DNA from: Marinilabilia salmonicolor
GTDB taxonomy: Bacteria; Bacteroidota; Bacteroidia; Bacteroidales; Marinilabiliaceae
Assembly: GCF_003003035.1 (NCBI RefSeq)
Contig: NZ_PVTS01000004.1
Location: 124,001-188,000 of the forward strand
DNA: 64,000 nt
Reading direction: 5' to 3'
The position numbers and the translations under genes are program-made. A model generated the notes under the pieces. That model ran no database searches. It was not told where the DNA came from and was given only the letters and a program-made list of their open reading frames with translations. This document shows positions 41,302 to 49,722 of this stretch, one piece after another. Each line of letters starts with the position of its first letter. Position 1 is the first letter of the stretch.

Positions 41302-42810
41302 TTAGTTATTCTCCAATACAAAGTTGATGTAATCAGAGGGTTGCATTAGGGATTCTGCCGCAAGCGTGCAGTATTCTACAATTGGTGTGGCAAAAACTCC
41401 GGCCAGTATAATAATAATCGCCATCGCACCTGATGACCATTTCATCCAGTTGATGTTAACAGGCTTATCGTCCAGCAGGGCTATTTTAATGATGGGGGCA
41501 GGAATTTTATCGGGTGTTTTTTTCCAGAATACTTCCATCCAGATCTTTACCATTGAGAAAAGGGTAAAGAAACCAACAAAGAGGGCGGTAAAAGCAATTC
41601 CCAACTGCTGGGCTTCGATGCCTGCTTTGATGAGCAGGTATTTTCCGATAAATCCGCTGAGGGGCGGTAATCCGGCCAGACTGAAAGCGGAAATAAAAAA
41701 GAAAATGGCCCAGAGGGGGTGTTCTTTATAAAAATCGCCCAATATTTTGAGGTTGAGCGTTCCTTTCTGTCGGTGAACATATCCGGCCACTAAAAAAGCA
41801 TTGGTTTTTGAAATCATGTTGTGCGCCAGGAAAAATATGGCTCCGGCGAGACCGCCTACCGTAAAGAGTCCCAGTCCCATTACCACGTAGCCCACCTGAC
41901 TGATGATGTGAAACGATAATACTTTGCGAAATTCAAACTGGGAGGTTGCCGTAATGACCCCGATTACCATGCTGAGCCCTGCAATCCATAAGATCAGGGG
42001 TTGCCAGAATTGACTGTTCTGATGCAAAAACAGGGCATAGAAACGGATGAGTGAGTAAATGCCAACCTTGGTCAGCAATCCGGCAAATAGCGCGGTAACA
42101 ACCGGGGGTGGGGTGTGATAGGAGGCAGGTAGCCAGAAAAAGAAAGGCACCAGGGCTCCCTTGATGGCAAATCCCACAAAGATGAGGATGAATGCCGGAT
42201 TTAATTCCGGTGGCATTGTTTCAAAATTCATCAGTTTTTGCGCAATGTCGGCCATATTGAGGGTTCCCATTTTACCGTACAAAAGACCGATGCCTGCCAC
42301 AAAAAAGAATGAGGAAATGAGGTTGAGAATCAAATATTTGATGGCTCCTTCGAGTTGGTTCCGTTCTCCGCCATGACTCATCAGAATGAACGAAGCCATC
42401 AGCATAACTTCAAACCAGACATAGAGGTTGAAGATGTCGCCGGCAAGGAAGCTGCCGTTGACACCCATTAATATGCCAAACGAAAAGAGATAAAATCCAA
42501 AACTTTTTCTGCGAGTGTCAACCGATTGGATGGAGTAGGCCATGGCAGCCATAAATACAATGGCTGATACCAGTACCATCAAAGCACTAAGCCGGTCGGC
42601 AATAAGGGTGATGCCGTAAGGGGCGGGCCAGTCGCCCATCTGCATTTTTACCATTCCTTCGGTGTTCACTTCCACCAAAAGAAATACCGCAACGAGCAGG
42701 TTGAGGGTGGCGGCACCCAAGGCAACATATTCCCGGCCATGAAAATGGCGAAACAGAAAAGCAAAAATCATGAATGCCAGAGGCAAAAAAACAGGTAAAG
42801 CTATTATCAT
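41302..42810 (-). CDS. mrpD: Mrp Na+/H+ antiporter subunit D
   Basis: A 502-residue proton-conducting subunit homologous to NuoM/NuoN of complex I, with about 14 spans. The Glu in the VWFEVMLMASFILMS helix and the Lys-rich KGALVPFFFWLPASYHTPPP loop are family hallmarks. It overlaps mrpC by 4 nt. Stop at 41302; the next gene mrpE follows after 151 bp with array F. Confidence 0.96.
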   Translation of the reverse strand: MIIALPVFLPLAFMIFAFLFRHFHGREYVALGAATLNLLVAVFLLVEVNTEGMVKMQMGDWPAPYGITLIADRLSALMVLVSAIVFMAAMAYSIQSVDTRRKSFGFYLFSFGILMGVNGSFLAGDIFNLYVWFEVMLMASFILMSHGGERNQLEGAIKYLILNLISSFFFVAGIGLLYGKMGTLNMADIAQKLMNFETMPPELNPAFILIFVGFAIKGALVPFFFWLPASYHTPPPVVTALFAGLLTKVGIYSLIRFYALFLHQNSQFWQPLILWIAGLSMVIGVITATSQFEFRKVLSFHIISQVGYVVMGLGLFTVGGLAGAIFFLAHNMISKTNAFLVAGYVHRQKGTLNLKILGDFYKEHPLWAIFFFISAFSLAGLPPLSGFIGKYLLIKAGIEAQQLGIAFTALFVGFFTLFSMVKIWMEVFWKKTPDKIPAPIIKIALLDDKPVNINWMKWSSGAMAIIIILAGVFATPIVEYCTLAAESLMQPSDYINFVLENN

Positions 42811-43160
42811 TTCTGGTCGGTCTTACTCAGTTGATCCAGGTCGTGTGTCCCGGTAGTTTCAAAATATTTATATTTCAATGCCAGTATGTAGGCGGCAATG
42901 CCCAATCCTATTACTATGGCTGTAAGTATCAATGCCTGTGGCAGAGGGTCGGTCATGGTTTCCAGAGTGGCTTTTTCGGCTTCGTCGCCAATGAAACTGA
43001 CACCGCTGCGGGTAATCCCTCCCGATAGAAAGATGATCAGGTTGGTGGCATTACTGATAACAAATACCCCGAGGATGAGCTTTACAATACTGCGGCGAAG
43101 AAGCAAATAAACACCGCTGGCATATAACAATCCGATAAATATTGCAATTACGAGTTCCAT
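42807..43160 (-). CDS. mrpC: Mrp Na+/H+ antiporter subunit C
   Basis: A NuoK-like subunit of 117 residues with three spans and conserved acidic residues in the membrane (GVFVISNATNLIIFLSGGIT). The DPLPQALILTAIVIGLGIAA segment is diagnostic of MrpC/MnhC. It overlaps mrpD by 4 nt and mrpB by 13 nt. Confidence 0.95.
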   Translation of the reverse strand: MELVIAIFIGLLYASGVYLLLRRSIVKLILGVFVISNATNLIIFLSGGITRSGVSFIGDEAEKATLETMTDPLPQALILTAIVIGLGIAAYILALKYKYFETTGTHDLDQLSKTDQK

Positions 43161-43561
43161 TTCAGTACATCCATTATGTTGGTGAATATTGACACAATCA
43201 TTCCCACTACCAGCACAAAAACTCCAATATCAAAGAGCAGCGGTGTGCCCAGGGCGATGCCGGCCAAAGAGGTCCAAACACCTGTCAGCGGAGGTTTTCC
43301 CAGCGTCATAGGAATCAATGCTGCGAGCAGGGCAATGAGCAGACCGCTTCCCATGATGTAACGTGGATTAACTCTGATTTTTTCAAGTACTTTTTCCGAG
43401 CCAAAGACAATTCCATAGAGCAGAAATCCTGCGGCCGCAATAATACCACCGATGAATCCTCCTCCGGGACGGTTATGGCCTCTGAACAGCAGGAAAAGAG
43501 CAAAACCTACCATGACATATAAAAAGAGACTTACGATGCGTTCCAGTACAATATTTCTCAT
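43148..43561 (-). CDS. mrpB: Mrp Na+/H+ antiporter subunit B
   Basis: A 137-residue membrane subunit with four spans. LLFRGHNRPGGGFIGGIIAA in the second segment is the MnhB signature. The C-terminal span ends with VFTNIMDVLKW-type sequence and overlaps mrpC by 13 nt. It overlaps mrpA by 4 nt at its start. Confidence 0.95.
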   Translation of the reverse strand: MRNIVLERIVSLFLYVMVGFALFLLFRGHNRPGGGFIGGIIAAAGFLLYGIVFGSEKVLEKIRVNPRYIMGSGLLIALLAALIPMTLGKPPLTGVWTSLAGIALGTPLLFDIGVFVLVVGMIVSIFTNIMDVLKWNS

Positions 43562-45891
43562 TTCTCAGATTTCTTTTTTATGGGGTTGAATCGAAGCAGT
43601 GTAAACACACCTGCTGCAGCCAGGGCCAGAACAGTTATCTCCCCCAGGGTGTCGAGGGCCCTGAAATCAACCAGAATTACATTTACAATATTGCGTCCAT
43701 GACCTTCCAGATAACTTTTTTCTGCAAAAAACTGCGAAATGGGCTCTTCCAGGTTGATGAATCTGGCTTTGAGGACTATCATTGTCATCATGGCCCCAAC
43801 GGACAGGGCTATGATGGCATCGCGAATGCGTGATTTTTTACTGGAAAGTACTGCAAAATCGGGCAAATAGAATATTACCATGACGAAGATGACCATGATA
43901 ATGGTTTCGGCCAGAAACTGTGTGATAGCCAGGTCAACCGCTCCATAGAACATATAAAGAACTGCCACACCATATCCCAGCACTCCCATGGAGACAATGG
44001 CTGAGAGCCGTGACTTGCTGAAAACGGCAAACAATACTGCCATGGCCGATATTATCAGGACCAGAACGACATGCATTCTCACAGGGGAACTTTCTGAGGG
44101 GTGGAACCATTCTCCACCGGCGCTGAGCAATTGATAGACAATCAAAAGCAGGGTGGCCATAAAAAAAGTAATGAGGTAGTATCGATGATACCCGTGTTGT
44201 ATGCGGTTGGTATGTTTACCGGCAAAACTCAGGTAATTGCTGATGAGATTGTTGAATTTTTCCGGCAAATGATACTGGTCGGTCCACGGAATGATGATTC
44301 CTACCAGTTTGCCAACGGGGCGCCGAAGAATAAAGATGACGGTTCCCATGGCCACGGTAAAAATACTCAGCAATAAAACCTGGTTGAACCCATGCCAAAG
44401 AGTCAGATGAACATCCACTGCCTGCGACTGCACGTAAAACATGGCGTTGGACAGAATGTTATTGAGCCATCCAGGGGCCATTCCGAGACCTAATCCGATA
44501 AGGGCCAGTATTACAGGTCCTGCCAGAAAGTTGCCCGGCAGCTCTTTTTCTTTGTGAAGAAGGGCGATGGCGGGTTTATTTTTGCGTGGGATGAAAATTT
44601 CGTAAAAAACCAATATGGAAATGGCTACCATCATCATATTGGCGGCAACGCCCAATGGAACCACAAGCCAGGATAATTCGGGCATCTGGACCTTGGCATC
44701 GTAAATCAGTTCTTTTCCGATAAAACCAAGCATCGGCGGGAGTCCGGACATACTCAGAAGGGCCAGAATGCCTGCTATACTTGTCACCGGCATGCTTTTT
44801 AACAGTCCGCTTAACCTGGTTATGTCGCGTGTGCCGGTATTTTTGTCGATGATACCGGCTACCATGAACAAACCACCTTTGTACAAACCATGGACTATGA
44901 AAAATATCAATGCTGCCTTGATGGAAGCGGTGGTATTCATCCCGATGAGCATAACCATAGTTCCCAGAGCGCTGATGGTGGTGAATGCCAGAATGCGCTT
45001 CAGGTCTTTTTGACCCAGGGAAAAGAATGCACCAATAAACATGGTAATACCACCCGTCAGGATTAATGCTCCTTTCCAGGCGATGGTACCGCCCATGACC
45101 GGGTTCAGACGCAATAACAGAAAGATTCCCGCGTTGACCATCGTAGCAGAGTGCAGATAGGCGCTGATGGGAGTCGGGGCATTCATGGCACCGGGAAGCC
45201 AGAAGTGAAATGGAAACTGTGCCGATTTGGTGGCTACGGCTACGAAAATCAGTAAAAAAACTGTTTGATATTGTGAATGAGCGCCGAAGTGAAAACCTTG
45301 TGAATAGAGTTCACTAAGACGGAAAGTTCCGGCAAGGTTACCTATCATGATGACGGCAAACAGCAGACAAAGTCCTCCGAGAGCAGTGATGAGCAGTGCC
45401 TGAAGAGCTGCCTGACGTGGCTTGTCCTTATCGTGATCGAACCCTATCAAAAAGAATGAAGTAATACTGGTCAGTTCCCAGAAAATAAAGAGTGCCAGAA
45501 GGTTGTCGGCAAATACAAGCCCCAGCATGGCTCCCATAAACAGGATCAAAAAGAAGTAGAATTTTGTCTTTCCTGCGTATTTGGCCATGTAAAACGAAGA
45601 ATAGCCGAGCACCAGTCCTCCGATTCCGCTTACCATCATTCCAAATATCAGACTGAGACCGTCTATGCGGAACGAGAACTGCATTTCAGGCAGGAAGCCA
45701 AAACCGGTTTCTACAATGCGTGCTGTTTCATCCGGCAGCGAAAAAAACAGGAAAGTTAGTGCCCCGAAAAGAGCAAAGGGTACCAATGCCAGAATTCGTC
45801 CGGTATAATTTTTAAGCAATGGACGAAGAACGGGAACCATTAGTCCCATCAGAAAAATAAGAACTATTAAAACAATTGCCAGCTGCTCCAT
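43558..45891 (-). CDS. mrpA: Mrp Na+/H+ antiporter subunit A (NuoL-like with C-terminal extension)
   Basis: The largest subunit, 777 residues, homologous to NuoL. The proton-translocating core (about 60-450) has the Glu in LALFIFWELTSITSFFLIGF and the Lys helix ATKSAQFPFHFWLPGAMNAP. The C-terminal third, from about 600, is the MrpA-specific extension with DUF4040-type segments (YGAVDLAITQFLAETIIMVI; LVDFRALDTLGEITVLALAA). It exports Na+ together with subunit D. It is the first subunit gene of the operon; the small cysteine-rich gene ends 32 nt upstream. Confidence 0.97.
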   Translation of the reverse strand: MEQLAIVLIVLIFLMGLMVPVLRPLLKNYTGRILALVPFALFGALTFLFFSLPDETARIVETGFGFLPEMQFSFRIDGLSLIFGMMVSGIGGLVLGYSSFYMAKYAGKTKFYFFLILFMGAMLGLVFADNLLALFIFWELTSITSFFLIGFDHDKDKPRQAALQALLITALGGLCLLFAVIMIGNLAGTFRLSELYSQGFHFGAHSQYQTVFLLIFVAVATKSAQFPFHFWLPGAMNAPTPISAYLHSATMVNAGIFLLLRLNPVMGGTIAWKGALILTGGITMFIGAFFSLGQKDLKRILAFTTISALGTMVMLIGMNTTASIKAALIFFIVHGLYKGGLFMVAGIIDKNTGTRDITRLSGLLKSMPVTSIAGILALLSMSGLPPMLGFIGKELIYDAKVQMPELSWLVVPLGVAANMMMVAISILVFYEIFIPRKNKPAIALLHKEKELPGNFLAGPVILALIGLGLGMAPGWLNNILSNAMFYVQSQAVDVHLTLWHGFNQVLLLSIFTVAMGTVIFILRRPVGKLVGIIIPWTDQYHLPEKFNNLISNYLSFAGKHTNRIQHGYHRYYLITFFMATLLLIVYQLLSAGGEWFHPSESSPVRMHVVLVLIISAMAVLFAVFSKSRLSAIVSMGVLGYGVAVLYMFYGAVDLAITQFLAETIIMVIFVMVIFYLPDFAVLSSKKSRIRDAIIALSVGAMMTMIVLKARFINLEEPISQFFAEKSYLEGHGRNIVNVILVDFRALDTLGEITVLALAAAGVFTLLRFNPIKKKSEK

Positions 45892-45923
45892 GCTGTAGTG
45901 TTGAAAATTTAATTTTTGTATTG

Positions 45924-46049
45924 TTACAATTTATCCGGTTTGCACAATTTATCTTTCTTCTTTGCCGAATGACCGCATTTTTTACATTCAAATTTGTGTG
46001 ATGGCTTCAGCTCTTTTTCTTTTCCGGTTTTACACTTTTTCTTGCTCAT
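45924..46049 (-). CDS. Small cysteine-rich, lysine-rich protein (41 residues)
   Basis: A short gene. From ATG 46049 it encodes 41 residues, about one third Lys, with C6, C22, C25 and C36: MSKKKCKTGKEK at the start and FECKKCGHSAKKKDKLCK in the middle. The C-X2-C pair with two more Cys suggests a zinc ribbon or knuckle. It lies in a 206-bp gap between the kinase-RapZ gene and mrpA, on the same strand. I recall near-identical short proteins in other Bacteroidota next to this kinase, but cannot verify. It may bind nucleic acid or a metal; function unknown. Confidence 0.72.
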   Translation of the reverse strand: MSKKKCKTGKEKELKPSHKFECKKCGHSAKKKDKLCKPDKL

Positions 46050-46097
46050 AAACGGTTATTTATTGAGATGTAGGGAAGTAACCGCTCATGCTTTGTT

Positions 46098-47537
46098 TTA
46101 TTGGGGCCAGGAGGCTCTTTCCATATGCTTTAGCTCCACGTTTACCGGGAAATGTTTTCGCAGGTAAAGAGCCAGCTTTTCGGCACAATATACCGAGCGG
46201 TGCTGTCCTCCAGTACAACCAAAGCTGAACATTAAATGTTTAAAACCTCGATTCAGATATTTTTGTACTGCCTGGCTTGCCAGGGTGTAAACACTTCCCA
46301 GGTATTGATCCATCTCATCCTCCTTTTCGAAAAAGGCAATTACCTCCGGACTTAATCCTGTTTTACTTTTGTATTCCTCATACCGTCCAGGGTTGTGAAT
46401 GCATCGACAATCAAATACAAAACCGCCGCCGTGGCCGGAATCATCAACCGGAATTCCCCTTCGGTATGAAAAACTGTTGATACTGATGGTGAGCTTTGGT
46501 GAATCACTTAATTGCTGCAGTTTTTCTGATTTTGTAACCTGCCACAAGGCAGCTTCCAGGGCGGGAAATTTGACCGGAAGCGAAAGATTGGTGAGGATGA
46601 ATTTGAGATTTTCTATGGCGTAGGGAATACTTTTGAGAAAATGTTCTTTGTTTTCATAGAATCCCCGAAATCCATAAGCTCCCATGGCCTGCATGATGCG
46701 GATAAGTACAAATCCCTGAAAGAAACTTTTGAAGGATTCTTCGTCCACGTCTGTTTTCTTTTTAAGGGCGGAGATATAAAAATCCAGAAGTTCCCGACGC
46801 AGTTCGTCAGGCAAATCTGCTTTGGCATCATAAAGCAAAGATGCCAGATCGTATTGCAGCGGGCCTTTGCGGCCTCCCTGGTAATCAATAAATGCCGGAC
46901 CGTTATCAGTAACCATAATGTTGCGCGATTGAAAATCACGATACATAAAATAGTTGCTGTCGGCCTGTTGCAGGTATTCCGAAAAAGCATTGAAATCGTC
47001 TTCCAGCAACTGTTCATCGAATGGGATGCCTGCCAGCTTCAGAAAATAATATTTGAAATAGTGCAAATCCCACAGCATTGATTGTTTATCGAAACTGTGA
47101 CGTGGATAGCACAATGAGAAATCCAGGTCCGCAGAGGCATCCACTTGAAAGCGAATGAGATACTCTAAGGATTTTTTGTAGAAACGGACGATGTCACCGG
47201 AAATGTTTTTGCCTAATCTGGTCGTTGAGAGCCAGTCGAACAAAGTGGTGTTACCGAAATCTTCCTGCAGGTAACTGTCGGTGGAGTCACTCACACTGAA
47301 TATCTCGGGTACCGGGAGCTTCAAAGCTTTGAAATGACGACTGAATTCAATAAAAGCCCGGTTTTCTTTCTTATTGTGATTGATGGTGCCGATTGCACTT
47401 CTAGTGGCTCCGGAAATGCGAAAATAGCGACGGTCAGAACCGGAGGGAGGCAGCGGAGTGAAACTTTCGGTCTCTTCACCGGCCCATTTTAAAAATAGTT
47501 CTTCCAGATGTGGTGGATATGAATTTTTCAATGTCAA
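46098..47537 (-). CDS. AmgK-like sugar kinase fused to a RapZ-like C-terminal domain
   Basis: A 479-residue two-domain protein. Residues about 1-330 are an aminoglycoside phosphotransferase-fold kinase (RDFQSRN at 200-206 with catalytic D201; IDYQGG at 217-222 with metal-binding D218), similar to AmgK, which phosphorylates MurNAc/GlcNAc at C1. Residues about 348-472 resemble the C-terminal domain of RapZ (ISINSFSYRRGIP; FDCRCIHNPGR; SFGCTGGQHRSVYCAEKLA), the part that senses glucosamine 6-phosphate in E. coli. The fusion suggests sugar recycling tied to amino-sugar sensing. It follows the DUF554 gene by 5 nt and is near mrpA-G. Confidence 0.85.
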   Translation of the reverse strand: MTLKNSYPPHLEELFLKWAGEETESFTPLPPSGSDRRYFRISGATRSAIGTINHNKKENRAFIEFSRHFKALKLPVPEIFSVSDSTDSYLQEDFGNTTLFDWLSTTRLGKNISGDIVRFYKKSLEYLIRFQVDASADLDFSLCYPRHSFDKQSMLWDLHYFKYYFLKLAGIPFDEQLLEDDFNAFSEYLQQADSNYFMYRDFQSRNIMVTDNGPAFIDYQGGRKGPLQYDLASLLYDAKADLPDELRRELLDFYISALKKKTDVDEESFKSFFQGFVLIRIMQAMGAYGFRGFYENKEHFLKSIPYAIENLKFILTNLSLPVKFPALEAALWQVTKSEKLQQLSDSPKLTISINSFSYRRGIPVDDSGHGGGFVFDCRCIHNPGRYEEYKSKTGLSPEVIAFFEKEDEMDQYLGSVYTLASQAVQKYLNRGFKHLMFSFGCTGGQHRSVYCAEKLALYLRKHFPVNVELKHMERASWPQ

Positions 47538-47542
47538 TCAGT

Positions 47543-48247
47543 TTAAAATAAAGAAAAAGGAAAAATCTGGCGATACTGCATCCATGCAAAAAGCACCACG
47601 AAAAGAAGGGAGGGTAAAAGGTCGGTTATTTTTAGTTTTCCCAAATTCAGGATGTTGATGCCCAGACCAATCAATAATACCCCGCCCGTAGCTGTCAGCT
47701 CATTGACAACGGATTGTGCAAAGAAATCGCCCAGCCACATAGACAATAAGGTTATGCCACCCTGATAGACGAGAAGAGGAATCACCGAAAAGAGAACGCC
47801 TACGCCCATGGCTGCGGCCAGTGCCATGGAAGAGAATCCGTCCAGTACCGATTTGGTAATCAGTAGTTCCGGGCCTTGTCCCATGCCTTCGTTGATGGCA
47901 CCTAATAAAGTGAGTGACCCCATACAAAACAGAAGAAATGAGGTAATCAATCCTTCTGTAAATCGCTCATCGGTAAACCGAAAACGGCTTTTGATATTTT
48001 CAGACATGTTCTCAACCCGTTCTTCCAGTCGAAGCAGGCCGCCTGTAATACCTCCGAAGAGCAGGGAAAGAACTACTGTGATGATCCATTGACTTTCCAG
48101 AAACATGGAAACACCCAAACCCATGGTAAACAGGCCGATGCCATGAAATACAACTGTTACCACTCGTCGTGGCAGTCGCTGCTTAAAAATAAGGCCGAGA
48201 ATGCTTCCGGCAATTACGGTGGCTACATTGACAAGAGTACCTGTCAT
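47543..48247 (-). CDS. DUF554 family membrane protein
   Basis: A 234-residue integral membrane protein of the DUF554/YdfK family with about seven spans (for example GTLVNVATVIAGSILGLIF and LLIGLGINILNLGKLKITDL). Transport or channel function is suggested for relatives but not established. The open frame runs back to 48430 through heptamer array G, giving a false 61-residue extension; ATG 48247 is preferred because it begins the conserved part and a promoter lies just upstream. It is the probable first gene of the operon DUF554, kinase-RapZ, Cys-rich protein, mrpA-G. Confidence 0.9.
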   Translation of the reverse strand: MTGTLVNVATVIAGSILGLIFKQRLPRRVVTVVFHGIGLFTMGLGVSMFLESQWIITVVLSLLFGGITGGLLRLEERVENMSENIKSRFRFTDERFTEGLITSFLLFCMGSLTLLGAINEGMGQGPELLITKSVLDGFSSMALAAAMGVGVLFSVIPLLVYQGGITLLSMWLGDFFAQSVVNELTATGGVLLIGLGINILNLGKLKITDLLPSLLFVVLFAWMQYRQIFPFSLF

Positions 48248-48271
48248 TTTCTGGTTTTTTTTGATGTCCTG

Positions 48272-48279
48272 CAAAAATA
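48272..48279 (-). promoter_or_regulatory. Promoter -7 box of the DUF554-kinase-mrp operon
   Basis: On the minus strand TATTTTTG matches TAnnTTTG and is followed by CAGG. The start would be near 48264, with the ATG at 48247. A T-run 20 nt upstream may be the -33 element. Heptamer array G begins 57 nt further upstream. Confidence 0.5.
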
Positions 48280-48335
48280 AGACACACAGGGTTAAGAAAA
48301 AAGAAAAAGTGAGAAAAAGGAACAGGGGGCATTTA

Positions 48336-48440
48336 GCAATGACCAATGAACAATGATTAATTAGCAATGACCAATGAACAATGAGCAATGAGCAATGAGC
48401 AATGAACAATGAGCAATGAGCAATAAACAATAATCAATGA
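48336..48440 (-). repeat. Heptamer array G (15 units, NCAATGA)
   Basis: Fifteen 7-nt units, all but two of the type NCAATRA (gcaatga, ccaatga, acaatga in turn), with no phase slips. It lies upstream of the DUF554 promoter. The reverse complement reads TCATTGN, close to array B. Confidence 0.9.
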
Positions 48441-48559
48441 CCAAAGGAAAGTTAGTCTGACGTTGCTCACCAACTCGCCAGCTTTTTTATCCCGGGGATT
48501 GAAATTTCAGACAACAAAATAGGTGGTACCTATGGCACTTTTTGGGAATACCCCGGCTT

Positions 48560-49333
48560 TCAGATTTTTTTCCCGATGTAAAATGCATAACCGTAGAACT
48601 TTTTGTACTTATAGTAAAGTTCGGTTTCGTGTTTTTGGTTAGCAATAAAGTCTATTGCTGTCTTGTTTCCTGCATTTTTATTGAGGAATATCTTCTCTGC
48701 CCTGACTTGTGGTTTGTAAAAATGGTCAATCCAACAATCCTTAGGAAGAATAAATGAAGCTATAGGGATGTATCCTGAATCCTGCATCTTTTGCATGTTG
48801 CCCGGGATCGTATCTATACCCGGATAGGCGTCTTTCCAGAATGAATCAATCTCTTTCGGTCGTTCGGTGGTAAACCAGGAGGCTTCGCTTACTGCCACAT
48901 AACCTCCCTTTTTAAGGAATGGTCTCCATGTTTTCAGTCCGTTTTCAAATCCGATGTTGTAGATGGCCCCTTCGGACCAGATAAGATCTAATGATTCTTT
49001 TTGAAACGGAAGATTGTCCATGGAGCCGATGATTCCTTTTACCCTGTTCTCAAGTCCTGATTTTCGTATATTAGAATTGAACAAGTCAATGAATTTGGGA
49101 AAGAGATCCAGTCCGGTGATCTGCCCCGGAGCGTTTTGAGCCAGCACAATGGTTTGTCCGCCGGTGCCGCATCCGAGGTCAGCAATTTGTGATTCACTGC
49201 TCAGGTTGTCGATAAAACTGAGGGCTTTGAGGGTGACGTCCGGACTTCCGGGGCCCTGACGTTCCAAAAGTGAGAAATATTCACAGATCAGTTCGATTTC
49301 AAAATCGTGAATGGAGCTATTGTCGTTACTCAT
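48560..49333 (-). CDS. SAM-dependent class I methyltransferase
   Basis: A 257-residue methyltransferase with motif [13 protein letters not shown] at about 50-61 and the usual Rossmann order ([14 protein letters not shown]; the [15 protein letters not shown] segment; [16 protein letters not shown]). The closest theme is small-molecule or UbiE-like methylation; the substrate is unknown. I use ATG 49333; a longer frame to 49417 has a hydrophobic start that does not resemble homologues. No operon partner on the same strand downstream. Confidence 0.87.
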   Translation of the reverse strand: MSNDNSSIHDFEIELICEYFSLLERQGPGSPDVTLKALSFIDNLSSESQIADLGCGTGGQTIVLAQNAPGQITGLDLFPKFIDLFNSNIRKSGLENRVKGIIGSMDNLPFQKESLDLIWSEGAIYNIGFENGLKTWRPFLKKGGYVAVSEASWFTTERPKEIDSFWKDAYPGIDTIPGNMQKMQDSGYIPIASFILPKDCWIDHFYKPQVRAEKIFLNKNAGNKTAIDFIANQKHETELYYKYKKFYGYAFYIGKKI

Positions 49334-49501
49334 GATGTTTAAAATTGATAGATTAGACATGAAACCACAAAAGAGGGCAATAAGGTAATTGCTACACGGG
49401 AAAAATGTGGAAAACAATATTGATAGGTGTAATTTTTAGATAATTTGAATGCTGCCGGTAAAACTCACAACAACATATAAAATTAACGTAAAATAAACAC
49501 T

Positions 49502-49525
49502 CCGGCATGAAAATGCCGGTTTTTT
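49502..49525 (+). terminator. Orphan intrinsic terminator, plus strand
   Basis: CCGGCAT (49502-49508) and ATGCCGG (49513-49519) form a perfect stem around GAAA, followed by six T. No plus-strand gene ends nearby: the preceding coding sequence is a minus-strand gene starting at 49333. A short RNA or unannotated transcript may end here. The rest of the 389-bp gap (49334-49722) is A+T-rich without other features. Confidence 0.7.
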
Positions 49526-49722
49526 AAGGAGGGATAACCACGGGCAAAAATGCCTGAGGTTATTTACTTTACCAGATCCGAAGTAATTTTAAACATCCAA
49601 AGATTTTAGTACTTTAAAGATAAGAAATATTTCTTTGTGAATGCAAGAAAAAAAGTTGTTAAGTGATGAGGATGTGATAAATGGGTAGAAAAAGTTATCT
49701 TTAGTTGCTGGATATAAATTTG

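Noticed and set aside
48248-48430. N-terminal extension of the DUF554 protein by 61 residues
   Set aside because: It is the translation of heptamer array G (repeated IAHCSL-like text) and lies upstream of a promoter box at 48272-48279.
48336-48440. CRISPR array
   Set aside because: The unit is 7 nt with no spacers and no cas genes nearby; it is a heptamer tandem array.
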